Origin: Alloscardovia omnicolens DSM 21503 | GTDB lineage: Bacteria; Actinomycetota; Actinomycetes; Actinomycetales; Bifidobacteriaceae | Assembly (NCBI RefSeq): GCF_000420505.1 | Contig: NZ_ATVB01000007.1 | Coordinates: 29,811 to 93,810, forward strand | Direction of reading: 5' to 3' | DNA: 64,000 bases | In this document: in pieces, positions 1-8,112 of the stretch | Layout of the letters: each line of letters opens with the position of its first letter | How positions within the stretch are numbered: the stretch's first letter is position 1 | Notes under the pieces: model-generated | The model's database searches: none | What the model was told of the DNA's origin: nothing | What the model saw: the letters and a program-made list of their open reading frames with translations, nothing else | Program-made: the position numbers and the translations under genes

Positions 1-93
1 GCAACTATTACTGCCTGCATTGCTCTCGAATCAATATTCTATCTGCGCGCATGCGCTAAAACCTTCACCAATATGTCGTTAAGGAAGTGGTAA
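1..93 (+). CDS. C-terminal fragment of an ABC exporter permease (partial, runs off the left edge)
   Basis: Frame 1 is open from base 1 to the TAA at 91-93. It encodes 30 residues: a hydrophobic stretch followed by a basic tail ending MSLRKW, as expected for the last membrane helix and cytosolic end of a permease. The stop lies two bases before the ATG of the ATPase gene at 96, and the ATPase SD sits inside this reading frame, so the two genes look translationally coupled. The partner is inferred to be an FtsX/MacB-like or bacteriocin-type ABC permease. Too little is present to name the family. Confidence 0.55.
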   Translation, partial: ATITACIALESIFYLRACAKTFTNMSLRKW

Positions 94-95
94 AC

Positions 96-746
96 ATGAG
101 CATCATCGCCTCACATATTTCATACAGTATCGGACACAATACTATTCTTTCAGACATATCTCTCAATGCTCAAAGCGGCGATTTTATTGCACTCACGGGG
201 CCGTCTGGATGTGGCAAAACAACACTGCTTAGTATTTTAGGTCTACTCATACGTCCTGAAAAAGGAGAGGTGAAAATTAACCATCGCGGCTCATGGTCTG
301 CAGAAAATCGCAGAAGCTTTTGGAGAGACCGCGCAGCTTTTATTTACCAAGATTATGGCGTTATCGACGATGAAAGCATTGCTTATAACATTACTTTAAG
401 TCATTCAAAGAAAGTACTCAATCCATCTACACCTACAGGTGCCAAACTGCATAAAATTCTTGGCTCTGTTGGTCTCGATAAGATGGCAACTCTGAAGGCC
501 GCTGTACTCTCTGGCGGTGAAAAACAGCGGGTAGGAATTGCTCGCGCGCTGTGGAAAGATGCAAAGTATATTTTTGCGGACGAGCCAACAGCTTCCCTGG
601 ATTTAGCAAATAAAGAGCTGCTACTAGGACTTTTGCAAGAAGCAACTCGCAATGGTTCCTGTGTAATTGTTGCAACGCATGATGATTTTCTGATTCAGCA
701 CTGCACAAAACACCTCGACTTGAGCCAGAACACACATCTCGCGTAG
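96..746 (+). CDS. ABC transporter ATP-binding protein (MacB/LolD-like exporter ATPase)
   Basis: This is a 216-residue stand-alone nucleotide-binding subunit. It has Walker A (GPSGCGKTT), a Q-loop (YQDYG), the signature LSGGEKQRVGIARAL, Walker B (YIFADEPTASLD) and the switch histidine (VATHDD). The size and motifs fit the family that drives MacB/FtsX-type or bacteriocin/lipoprotein exporters rather than importers. The ATG at 96 is preferred over the GTG at 87 because AAGGAAG at 81-87 is a good SD eight bases upstream. It is coupled to the permease fragment before it. The substrate is unknown. Confidence 0.85.
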   Translation: MSIIASHISYSIGHNTILSDISLNAQSGDFIALTGPSGCGKTTLLSILGLLIRPEKGEVKINHRGSWSAENRRSFWRDRAAFIYQDYGVIDDESIAYNITLSHSKKVLNPSTPTGAKLHKILGSVGLDKMATLKAAVLSGGEKQRVGIARALWKDAKYIFADEPTASLDLANKELLLGLLQEATRNGSCVIVATHDDFLIQHCTKHLDLSQNTHLA

Positions 747-755
747 CCTTAAAGT

Positions 756-1181
756 ATGCCAGTTATTAAAGCCGATGACATTCTTGAAGGTGAACGCGCC
801 CTCACAACATGGGCGCAGCAAGCTCGTGACGAAGCATCACAGAACACAGCATTAGAGCATCGCTTAGAGATTGCACCACGTTTAGACCGTCGTAGTATGG
901 CTATGGCTGTGCGATACTCCCTCTATATGTTGGAATTGCGTGCTCCTGGGTCAGGCGTAGAAGTTCGCGTAGCACCTTTTGCCGCTGTCAAGATATTGGA
1001 AGGGCCTCAATCAGATCCTCATAATCTCACACCACCCGATGTGATTGAGCTTGATCCTGCTGTATGGTTACGTCTTGTGTGCGGCATTACCAGCTGGAGC
1101 GAGGAGAAAAATGCTGGACGTATTAGTGCAGTAGGCGAACGCGATGATTTAAGCGGTCTTCTCCCACTGCCTGTTGAGTAA
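756..1181 (+). CDS. Bacterial SCP-like (sterol carrier family) protein
   Basis: A 141-residue soluble protein with no signal peptide. The N-terminal half is charged and helical. The C-terminal part (PPDVIELDPAVWLRLVCG, then GRISAVGERDDLSGLLPL) matches my recollection of the actinobacterial 'sterol carrier family/bacterial SCP ortholog' proteins, whose function is unknown. It starts nine bases after the ABC ATPase and may be co-transcribed. No strong SD is visible. The family call rests on recognition of the pattern, not on a search. Confidence 0.6.
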   Translation: MPVIKADDILEGERALTTWAQQARDEASQNTALEHRLEIAPRLDRRSMAMAVRYSLYMLELRAPGSGVEVRVAPFAAVKILEGPQSDPHNLTPPDVIELDPAVWLRLVCGITSWSEEKNAGRISAVGERDDLSGLLPLPVE

Positions 1182-1314
1182 AAGGCGCAGTGCTTGTTTG
1201 CTGTGGAGCGATCTGCGCTGTTTTAGCCTTTACGTATGGGCTTATGGGTGAAAGATACAACGTCCCGCAGCTCACAAGAGATAGTCGTCTGGCACTCACT
1301 CTCAACCCGCACAT

Positions 1315-1346
1315 AAAAAGAGGAACTGCCCAGCGAGCAGTCCCTC
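1315..1346 (-). terminator. Rho-independent terminator of trpS
   Basis: Ten-base arms (1320-1329 and 1337-1346, nine pairs matching) enclose a seven-base loop. On the minus strand the hairpin is followed by TTTTT, 22 bases past the trpS stop. Confidence 0.75.
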
Positions 1347-1367
1347 CCTTGTTTGCGCTAAAAAGCT

Positions 1368-2459
1368 TTAGTACACCATTCCCATAGCCTCGCGCACTTC
1401 ATCAAGTGTTTGGTTGGCAATCTCATTGGCTCGCTTATTGCCATCATGCAAAATATCGCGCACGATATCCATGTCTTTAGCCAGCTCAGCGCGACGTTCA
1501 CGGTGCTCAGCCAGGAAAGTATTCACGGAATCAATCACGAAAGCCTTCAAAGCTCCGCCGCCGCCATTTCCAATCTCTTCAGCAATCTCTCGTGGATCGC
1601 GACCGGAAGTCAAGCCTGCAGTAGTCAGCAACGCAGAAACTTGTGGACGATTTACAGGATCAAAAGTAATCATGCGCTCAGAGTCAGTTGGGCTCTTCTT
1701 AATCAGTTTTGCAGTTTCTTCTGCAGTAGCACCCAACATAATGGAATTGCCGTACGATTTACTCATCTTACGACCATCCAAGCCTGGGATTTCTGGAGCA
1801 TCAGACAAAATAGCTGCTGGCTCTGGGAACACAGGATTTTTCTTAGCATAACGCTCGTTAAAACGGCGAGCGATGGTGCGCGTAATTTCCACATGAGGTA
1901 AATTATCTTTACCGATTGGCACCACATTAGCTTTGCAGAAAAGAATATCGCATGCCTGATGAACTGGATACGTCAGCAACAAGCCAGTAAGCGCATGCCC
2001 GGATGCTTCCATCTCGGACTTTACCGTTGGATTACGATGCAGCTCAGCTTCAGTAACCAAAGAGAGAAATGGAAGCATCAACTGGTTTTCTGCTGCCACC
2101 GAAGAATGCGTAAAAATCATGGTCTTCGTTGGATCAATACCGGCAGCCATATAATCCAAAACTAAGTTGAGCACATTATCCTGAATGTTTTCGGTGGTAT
2201 CGCGGTCGGTAATCACCTGATAATCAGCAATAATAATATTGGTATTAACGCCTTTGTTTTGCATAGCCACGCGCTCTTTAATAGAGCCGAAGTAGTGACC
2301 TAAATGTAAACGACCTGTTGGGCGGTCACCTGTAAGCATAGTAAAAGCGCTTGGATTAGCTTCAAGCTTTGCTGCAGTTTTATTGGAACGCTCTTGTGCA
2401 GCTAAGAAGCTTGCGCTCATTTCATTTCCAGCAGCAGTCAAATGCTGATCATCGGTCAT
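1368..2459 (-). CDS. trpS: Tryptophan--tRNA ligase
   Basis: Class I aminoacyl-tRNA synthetase that charges tRNA-Trp in the cytoplasm. The 363-residue length is typical for TrpRS. Visible are the HIGH-type motif in TGRLHLGHYFGS, the tryptophan-site region around AGIDPTKTMIF, and the KMSKS loop in GRKMSKSYGN. The reading frame begins with an ATG at 2459 and ends with MGMVY. It is a monocistronic minus-strand gene with its own terminator at 1315-1346. An inverted repeat about 55 bases upstream may be regulatory, but no T-box is seen. The N-terminal ~40 residues form a family-variable extension. Confidence 0.96.
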   Translation of the reverse strand: MTDDQHLTAAGNEMSASFLAAQERSNKTAAKLEANPSAFTMLTGDRPTGRLHLGHYFGSIKERVAMQNKGVNTNIIIADYQVITDRDTTENIQDNVLNLVLDYMAAGIDPTKTMIFTHSSVAAENQLMLPFLSLVTEAELHRNPTVKSEMEASGHALTGLLLTYPVHQACDILFCKANVVPIGKDNLPHVEITRTIARRFNERYAKKNPVFPEPAAILSDAPEIPGLDGRKMSKSYGNSIMLGATAEETAKLIKKSPTDSERMITFDPVNRPQVSALLTTAGLTSGRDPREIAEEIGNGGGGALKAFVIDSVNTFLAEHRERRAELAKDMDIVRDILHDGNKRANEIANQTLDEVREAMGMVY

Positions 2460-2511
2460 TATGCCCTACTTTCTTTAGCTTCTAGCCATATTTTAATGCT
2501 TTTAGTCTAAA

Positions 2512-2540
2512 AGTTTTATCCGACATTAAGGGGATAAACT
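2512..2540. repeat. Inverted repeat upstream of trpS
   Basis: The arms agttttatcc (2512-2521) and ggataaact (2532-2540) pair apart from one extra T. The repeat lies 53 bases upstream of trpS in the gap shared with the TnpB locus. It could be an operator, the leader hairpin of trpS, or an end structure of the insertion sequence. Confidence 0.35.
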
Positions 2541-2756
2541 GCTCGCTTTTTGCTTGTTTTTATTTGGTATTATTGTCTTATGCTAGTCCGCGAGTGGGGT
2601 CTCGTGAGGGCTTAAAACTTCAAACCGTGTGGAAAATGTGTTACGAAAATACCATGCTAGCTGAGTTCGGTTGCACGTTCACTGGCATGATTCTCCATGA
2701 CCCTAAGTATGAACAGATAGAGTGCGATGCGTGATAGCTGTGCTACGGGAGACATC

Positions 2757-4033
2757 ATGATAGAAGCGGTCAAGGTTATGCTCGATCCTACTGCTAAGCA
2801 GGCGCGTATGCTTACCGAGCATACAGGTGTTGCACGCTTCGCGTATAATCAAGCGCTGAGCCATGTATTCGACCAGCTCAATAATGGGCAGAAACCTGAG
2901 TACTCGTGTTACGGATTGCGTAAATGGTGGAATCAGAACAAGAATACACTTGCAGTCGGTGCCGATGAGCGGGTATGGTGGTCGCGTAACAGTAAAGAAG
3001 CGTACAACACGGGACTAGAAAACCTTAGTCGTGCTCTACGTAATCATGCTGATAGTAAGCATGGTAAACGCAGGGGCAAGCGCATAGGTTTCCCTCGCTT
3101 TAAGAGTCGTTCTCGCTGTGTGTCCAGTATCCATTTCACTACTGGTTACCGTCTTGTGCCAGACGATTCGCATGCTATTCGTTTGCCTCGTATTGGGCGA
3201 GTGCATCGCATGGAAAATGTTATGCGTCGTATTGGTCACGCACATGTGTTGCGTATTATTGTTACGCGTAGCGCTGACCGTTGGTACGCGTCTATCGGCA
3301 TAGAACATGAGACCTCCCCTATACATGCACGTTGTAAAAGGACGAGCATGGGTATTGACATGGGTGTGAAAAACCTTGTCACCTTTGTCGGACGGCACCG
3401 CGATACCTAATCCACATCCATTCAAACGAGTGGAAAAGCGTCTTGCTCGCGCACAACGTATGTTGAGTAGGCGAAAGAAAGGTTCACATCGTCGTGATAA
3501 AGCGCGTCTCTATGTGGCACGTTTACACCAGCGTATCTACCAGCTTCGGCAGGACGCACTGCACAAAATCACCACTGAGCCTACCCGTGCCTACGCGCAT
3601 ATCAGTATTGAAGACCTTAATGTGGCGGGAATGATCCGTAATCATCATCTAACCAAGAGTCTACGTGACGCTAGTTTTGGTGAGTTTCGCCGTCAAGTCG
3701 AATACAAGAGCATAAAAAACGAATGTACACTTCATGTCGTGGACAGGTTCTATCCAAGCAGCAAAAAGTGCTCGGACTGTAGGATGGTGAAAGCCAAACT
3801 CTCTCAGTGAGCGTACATACCATTGTGACTATTGTGGTATCAGCATGGATAGAGACTTAAACGCAGCTACCAATATTAATGTCGCGGGAAGTGCTCCCGA
3901 GACATTAAACGCACGTGGAGGGAGCGTAAGACCAGTCGGCAATATGTCGCTGGCAGACCCTGTGAAACGTGAACCAAGCCAGCATGATTATGCTGTAAGA
4001 CTTGGAGCAGACAATCGCAAGACTGTCCTGTAG
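2757..4033 (+). pseudogene. tnpB: IS200/IS605 or IS607-family TnpB (orfB), broken by two frameshifts
   Basis: TnpB is an RNA-guided RuvC-type nuclease carried by IS200/605 and IS607 elements. The coding sequence runs in three frames: 2757 to about 3386, about 3386 to about 3803, then on to the stop at 4031-4033. One extra T in the TTT near 3385-3387 explains the first shift; without it the frame reads on as VTLSDGTAIPNPHPF. A lost CT (or one extra base) in the CTCTCT near 3799-3804 explains the second. All RuvC residues survive across the frames: D in GIDMGVKNL, E in ISIEDLNVAGM, D in [11 protein letters not shown]. So do the two CxxC pairs of the zinc finger (CSDC, CDYC). No TnpA or serine recombinase was found next to it, so it is probably a stranded copy. 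A guide RNA would be expected at the 3' end (about 3900-4080), but this is not shown. Confidence 0.88.
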
Positions 4034-4141
4034 CAAGTGTTTCAACAAAACAACACATGTTACAACGGTAGTGGTACTCTATGAGAGATGAATTAGATAT
4101 AGTTGCGCTTTAAGCGCTGATGAGCATGCGAAGGGGGTCAG

Positions 4142-4450
4142 ATGGGCCGCGGACGCCAGAAGGCAAAACAGACAAAAATTGCCCGTAAGCTCAAATATCT
4201 GACAACTGATACAGATTACGACGAGCTCGCCAAGGAGCTGAGTCATCACGATGATGCTGCTGTAGAAGCTGAAACAGATGTAGATGTTGACGTTGATGTA
4301 GCAGATGACACTTCACAGGACGATTTGGACGATTACGCTGCATGGGCCGCTCAAGCGGCGAAACGTGCAGAGGGAAAGCCTGCAGCACAACCTGTTGCGC
4401 ATAAACCTTTTCCTAAGATGCCAGTTCCTGGGATAAAGAAGAAGGATTAG
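4142..4450 (+). CDS. DUF3073 domain-containing protein
   Basis: A 102-residue protein opening MGRGRQKAKQTKIARKLKY, the hallmark of the actinobacterial DUF3073 family of unknown function. The N-terminus is very basic. The middle is acidic with a VDVDVDVAD run, and the C-terminus is basic again (FPKMPVPGIKKKD). The ATG at 4142 follows a GAAGGGGG SD (4130-4137). It is a single gene between the TnpB remnant and a bidirectional terminator. Confidence 0.9.
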   Translation: MGRGRQKAKQTKIARKLKYLTTDTDYDELAKELSHHDDAAVEAETDVDVDVDVADDTSQDDLDDYAAWAAQAAKRAEGKPAAQPVAHKPFPKMPVPGIKKKD

Positions 4451-4467
4451 TTTTATCTTTTATATAA

Positions 4468-4497
4468 GAGGCGCTGACCGTTTTTGGTCAACGCCTC
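4468..4497. terminator. Bidirectional terminator between DUF3073 and the U32 gene
   Basis: Twelve-base arms (4468-4479 and 4486-4497) with one G-T pair and a GTTTTT loop lie between two convergent genes, so the hairpin probably serves both. Confidence 0.75.
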
Positions 4498-4503
4498 TGC
4501 TTG

Positions 4504-5904
4504 TTACTGCTTGTTCTTGAGCAAATCTTCTTTTCTAAACTGTCTGATTGGCTTTTTAGGAGCTAACTTAGGTGCGCGCATAGGGGTTGCTGCAGCCATC
4601 GGTTCCTCGCATGGCAGCGAGAAGACATGGGTTGGATGATTAGCAGCTTCTACCTTGTTACCCTCGTCATCCCAGATATCGTCTGGAACTGTGATGACGT
4701 ATGGCTGCACGCCCGGACGAACAAATTCCACGGTTTGACCAGGAATGATTTTATTTTTAGCTTTGAAAGTTACGCGACCGTCCTGCCAGCTGAGCACATC
4801 GCCCACCATCTGCCAGTCATTAATGTAGCCGCCCTTATGAGTTTCCTGACCAGCAGGGTTCTCAGGATAATAAAAAGCAGTGCAATATGGACGATGAACC
4901 ACCTTAAATGGTTCATCTTTAAGCCACTGAGGAAGCTCAAGATGACTAAAATCGCCCGCTTCGCGCTTTTCTACATACATATTCGTAGCCATCTTGTAGG
5001 CGTTGGTGACTACTGCCGAGTACAGCGCGGACTTCGCGCGGCCTTCAATCTTAAGGCTCGTGGCGCCCGCATCAATCAAATCGTCGATGTGCTCGAGCAT
5101 GTTCATATCTTGCGAATTAAATAGGTATGCGCCATGCTCGGTTTGCTCAATCGGATAGAACTCGCCTGGACGATGCTCTTCGACCACGCTCCACTTCCAA
5201 CGGCATGACTGCGCGCAATCGCCGTGATTAGCATCACGACCGGTCATGTGCTGAGAAATAAGGCAACGACCAGAGAAAGCCATACACATAGAACCGTGCA
5301 CAAAGCACTCAATATCGAGATCCGATGGCGTATTCTTGCGAATATCGCGCACAGCATCGAGGCTTAACTCGCGGGCCAAAACTACGCGCTTAGCACCCAA
5401 TTCATACAGGGAATTCGCCGCCAAATAGTTAACCACACCCGCCTGCGTGGAAATGTGAATTTCCAACTGAGGCGCAATGCGGTGTGCCATCATCATCACG
5501 CCAATATCGGAAACAATAACAGCGTCTACGCCGATCTCAGCCAGCTCACCAATATACTTCTCGATACCCGTAATTTCTGGATTCGTTGGCAGTACGTTAC
5601 AGGTAATAAAAATACGGGCGTTGCGAGCGTGCGCGTAACGCACAGCCTCTTCTAAGTCTTCGTGCGATAAGTTCTTGGGAGCAGTGCGCATACCGAACAT
5701 TTTGCCGGCGCAATACACTGCATCGGCACCGTAATCAATAGCAAGCTTTACGGTTTGCAAATTGCCTGCAGGAGCTAAAACTTCAGGACGATGACGGCGC
5801 ATCATCGGATGGCCCATGCTATACGGCGCTTCGTAATCAAAAAGCGTTTCGCTCACACGCACGGCGGGGTCGCCGAATGCGTCACTATTACTTATTTCAG
5901 TCAT
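4504..5904 (-). CDS. U32 family peptidase-like protein (TrhP/RlhA type)
   Basis: A 466-residue member of the U32 family. Many characterised members are RNA hydroxylation factors (TrhP for tRNA U34, RlhA for 23S rRNA) rather than proteases. The start of the barrel (VLAPAGNLQTVKLAIDYGAD) and the U32 signature ECFVHGSMCMAFSGRC are present, with further cysteines in DCAQSCRW that probably bind a cofactor. The C-terminal part (about 370-440) looks like the beta-rich U32 C-terminal domain. The ATG at 5904 is preferred over an in-frame TTG at 5934, although neither has a strong SD. Target and activity are inferred from the family. Confidence 0.88.
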   Translation of the reverse strand: MTEISNSDAFGDPAVRVSETLFDYEAPYSMGHPMMRRHRPEVLAPAGNLQTVKLAIDYGADAVYCAGKMFGMRTAPKNLSHEDLEEAVRYAHARNARIFITCNVLPTNPEITGIEKYIGELAEIGVDAVIVSDIGVMMMAHRIAPQLEIHISTQAGVVNYLAANSLYELGAKRVVLARELSLDAVRDIRKNTPSDLDIECFVHGSMCMAFSGRCLISQHMTGRDANHGDCAQSCRWKWSVVEEHRPGEFYPIEQTEHGAYLFNSQDMNMLEHIDDLIDAGATSLKIEGRAKSALYSAVVTNAYKMATNMYVEKREAGDFSHLELPQWLKDEPFKVVHRPYCTAFYYPENPAGQETHKGGYINDWQMVGDVLSWQDGRVTFKAKNKIIPGQTVEFVRPGVQPYVITVPDDIWDDEGNKVEAANHPTHVFSLPCEEPMAAATPMRAPKLAPKKPIRQFRKEDLLKNKQ

Positions 5905-5952
5905 AGTCTTATTGTGCCTGAACCGCCACGACAAGGAGCACTCTGAAACAAT

Positions 5953-7620
5953 CTAGCGGTCGTAGCGCCAGGTCTTATCGGTCAAAATGCGCGCAAAAGC
6001 TAAACCAATCGGCAAGCAGACAATCACGAGCATCGCCTTAAAGATCCAATCCATCGCGTTTACGGTTTGCAGGTTACCGAGCTCATACACAGCGCGGTAC
6101 ATATACAAACCTGGAACCATAATAACGATCGACGGCACAGTTAAGCTGATGCGCGGGAAGCCCAAACTGGCGGGTAGTAAGCCCTTACGCACAGAAATGC
6201 GCCACGCGGAAGCCAGCAAACCGGCAATCAGAGCGCCAGTAAAAGCGCCAATCTCCAAACTCGCATGACCATAATTAACCATCAGCAAGCGGGCGGTATC
6301 CGCGGTCGCTCCAATCGCGGCAGCTACCAAAGCCATGCGCCACGGTGAGTTAAACAGAACCGAGAAGCCCCACACGCCGCCAATCGCGGTAATAAAAATA
6401 AGCAGAACGTTAAGCCACACCGGAATATGCGGCGCTTCGAAACCGTTCGGACTCAGGCCCACCATCGTGGCCACGAACCACGCGGCGAGCGTGCCCATGC
6501 CCACAATGCAGAGGAAGTACGTGATGCGCTGCAAGCCGGACGGAAAATCGAGTTTGGCAAAATCCAAACCGCCGGTAATAAGCGGGAAGCCCGGAACGAT
6601 AAACAAAATCGCACCAATATACGCGGTATCGTGACCGAGCGCGGTCGGATCGACGAAGCCGACCAGACGCAGCGTGCCAATCGTAACCAGCGCGGCCACC
6701 ACCACACCCACAGCCACGCCCAAGAACTGATTGAGATGCTTGCCATTCATGCGACTGCGCACATACTGACCCACACCCGCGCCAATAAACGCGCCGAGCA
6801 TGTCGTAAGCCGCGCCACCAAGCAGAAACACGAAGCACGAGCACGCCACAGCCGAGCCAAGCGCCTGCATGAGCGGACCATACAGTCGCGCTTTACGCTC
6901 AATCGCGTCGAGCTTCGCGTGCGCCTCGCGGACGGTTATGGGTTGAGTGCACTGTTGCGAGTTTTCCTCACGAGAAGAGCGCGCGTCGAAACCGTAATCG
7001 CCGCCGTTACTGCGCTGCAGCGAGGCCTCGGTATGATACACACCCTCGTGACCCAGGTTCACAGTCAACCAGTCGGCGAAATGCTCCATATGCCAAATAC
7101 GCTCGGTATTAACGCCCACGCTCGGCAGGTCGACAACCTCCGTTACACGCTCCTTGCCGTCCGAGCACGACACCTCGATGCTCGTAAGGTTCACGTCGGC
7201 GCGCACGTACACGCCGAGCGCATAGCCGATACGGTTCATAATCTCTTTAACGCGGTAGCTACCCGTGCCTGCGCTCAGATCGAGATAGCCCGTACGCACG
7301 ATGATGCTCGCTTTCGCCGCCAAGCACGCGTCCTGCACCGGCGTATCGAGGTTCGCTTTGATGTCGTCCATGTCTAGCGGGATTGAATGGCGATGATGCT
7401 TAGACAGCGGGGAAAACGTTGAGGCGTGGTGGGAGACGGTCGTTTTCTGCTGATTCGGCTCGTTGTGCTGATTCGGCTCGTTTTTAGAGCTGTGCTCGTT
7501 GTGCTTGGTGTCTTTCACCCTTCCTATTTTTCGCGCCCGTCTAGACCGCGCGGATTGGGATGGCTGGAGAGGGCTATTGGTTTTGGGTTTGCGATTGGTT
7601 TGGGGTTGTTCGCTCACCAC
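5953..7620 (-). CDS. thrE: Threonine/serine exporter (ThrE family)
   Basis: A 555-residue integral membrane protein. Residues ~1-85 are polar, low-complexity and probably disordered, with a doubled NEPNQ motif. Residues ~90-230 form the soluble part of the ThrE_1 domain (cf. RTGYLDLSAGTGSYRVKEIM). From about 245 onward there are roughly ten hydrophobic helices covering the ThrE_1 and ThrE_2 membrane parts. The family exports threonine and serine by proton antiport. The start is a GTG at 7620; a later start near MDDIKANLD (about 7374) is possible. The gene is visibly more GC-rich than its neighbours. It ends 49 bases before the U32 gene, so the two may be co-transcribed. Confidence 0.85.
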   Translation of the reverse strand: MVSEQPQTNRKPKTNSPLQPSQSARSRRARKIGRVKDTKHNEHSSKNEPNQHNEPNQQKTTVSHHASTFSPLSKHHRHSIPLDMDDIKANLDTPVQDACLAAKASIIVRTGYLDLSAGTGSYRVKEIMNRIGYALGVYVRADVNLTSIEVSCSDGKERVTEVVDLPSVGVNTERIWHMEHFADWLTVNLGHEGVYHTEASLQRSNGGDYGFDARSSREENSQQCTQPITVREAHAKLDAIERKARLYGPLMQALGSAVACSCFVFLLGGAAYDMLGAFIGAGVGQYVRSRMNGKHLNQFLGVAVGVVVAALVTIGTLRLVGFVDPTALGHDTAYIGAILFIVPGFPLITGGLDFAKLDFPSGLQRITYFLCIVGMGTLAAWFVATMVGLSPNGFEAPHIPVWLNVLLIFITAIGGVWGFSVLFNSPWRMALVAAAIGATADTARLLMVNYGHASLEIGAFTGALIAGLLASAWRISVRKGLLPASLGFPRISLTVPSIVIMVPGLYMYRAVYELGNLQTVNAMDWIFKAMLVIVCLPIGLAFARILTDKTWRYDR

Positions 7621-8112
7621 GGCAAATCGATCAGGCGCGGCGAGTGTTCTCTCTGAGCGGGCAACTCGCTACGGCTACATCTGGTGGCGTGAATAGTGAG
7701 CTGAAATAAGAATCGTCTTCCACGGCTGTCAGATGCCCATTTTCAGCCAAAATCATGGCGTGAAAGATGATTGACTTTACGCCTCGTCACCCACGGCCAA
7801 AAACAGAGCCTTACACTGTCGTGGAAAACGAGTCGTACCAACAACTCACTTCCCACGCCATCTGCATATAAAACAGTTAGCCATGCACCAGATAATCCGC
7901 CCGCCCACCCCCACGCACAAGCCACCATATGAGACGCCGCCCATGAGACATAGCTCACTTCCTACACAGTTCGGCGTACACTAAAACACGTCAGGTTATC
8001 AATACCCGCGTGGCTTTGGGTTCGCAACGTCTGACTTCACATAACTGGGGAGGAGCCCCAGATAGTCAGAAGACCGAGCAACCACAGAGGTGTTGGATGG
8101 AGGTCCAATAAA
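7621..8112. other. 492-bp intergenic region between thrE and ppc (divergent)
   Basis: No convincing gene is seen. Short frames here lack an SD and recognisable protein features. Near ppc there is a short perfect hairpin (CTGGGG, AGGAG, CCCCAG at about 8045-8061). The ppc SD GGAGG is at 8099-8103. Promoters for both divergent genes must lie here, but none is clear enough to place. Confidence 0.5.

Noticed and set aside
2460..2580. T-box riboswitch upstream of trpS
   Set aside because: An inverted repeat exists, but neither the T-box sequence nor a specifier stem-loop was found.
2579..2734. Possible TnpA or recombinase remnant upstream of tnpB
   Set aside because: A short frame (ending ...HDPKYEQIECDA) runs up to tnpB, but it shows no HUH or serine-recombinase motif and no SD.
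6427..7377. Long open frame (316 residues) on the strand opposite thrE
   Set aside because: It is antisense to a clear membrane transporter. Its protein is rich in His, Arg and Thr with no domain, and the frame is open only because of the high GC of thrE.
7743..7958. 71-residue frame in the thrE-ppc gap
   Set aside because: No SD, no start context and Trp/Val-rich composition without domain features; treated as non-coding.
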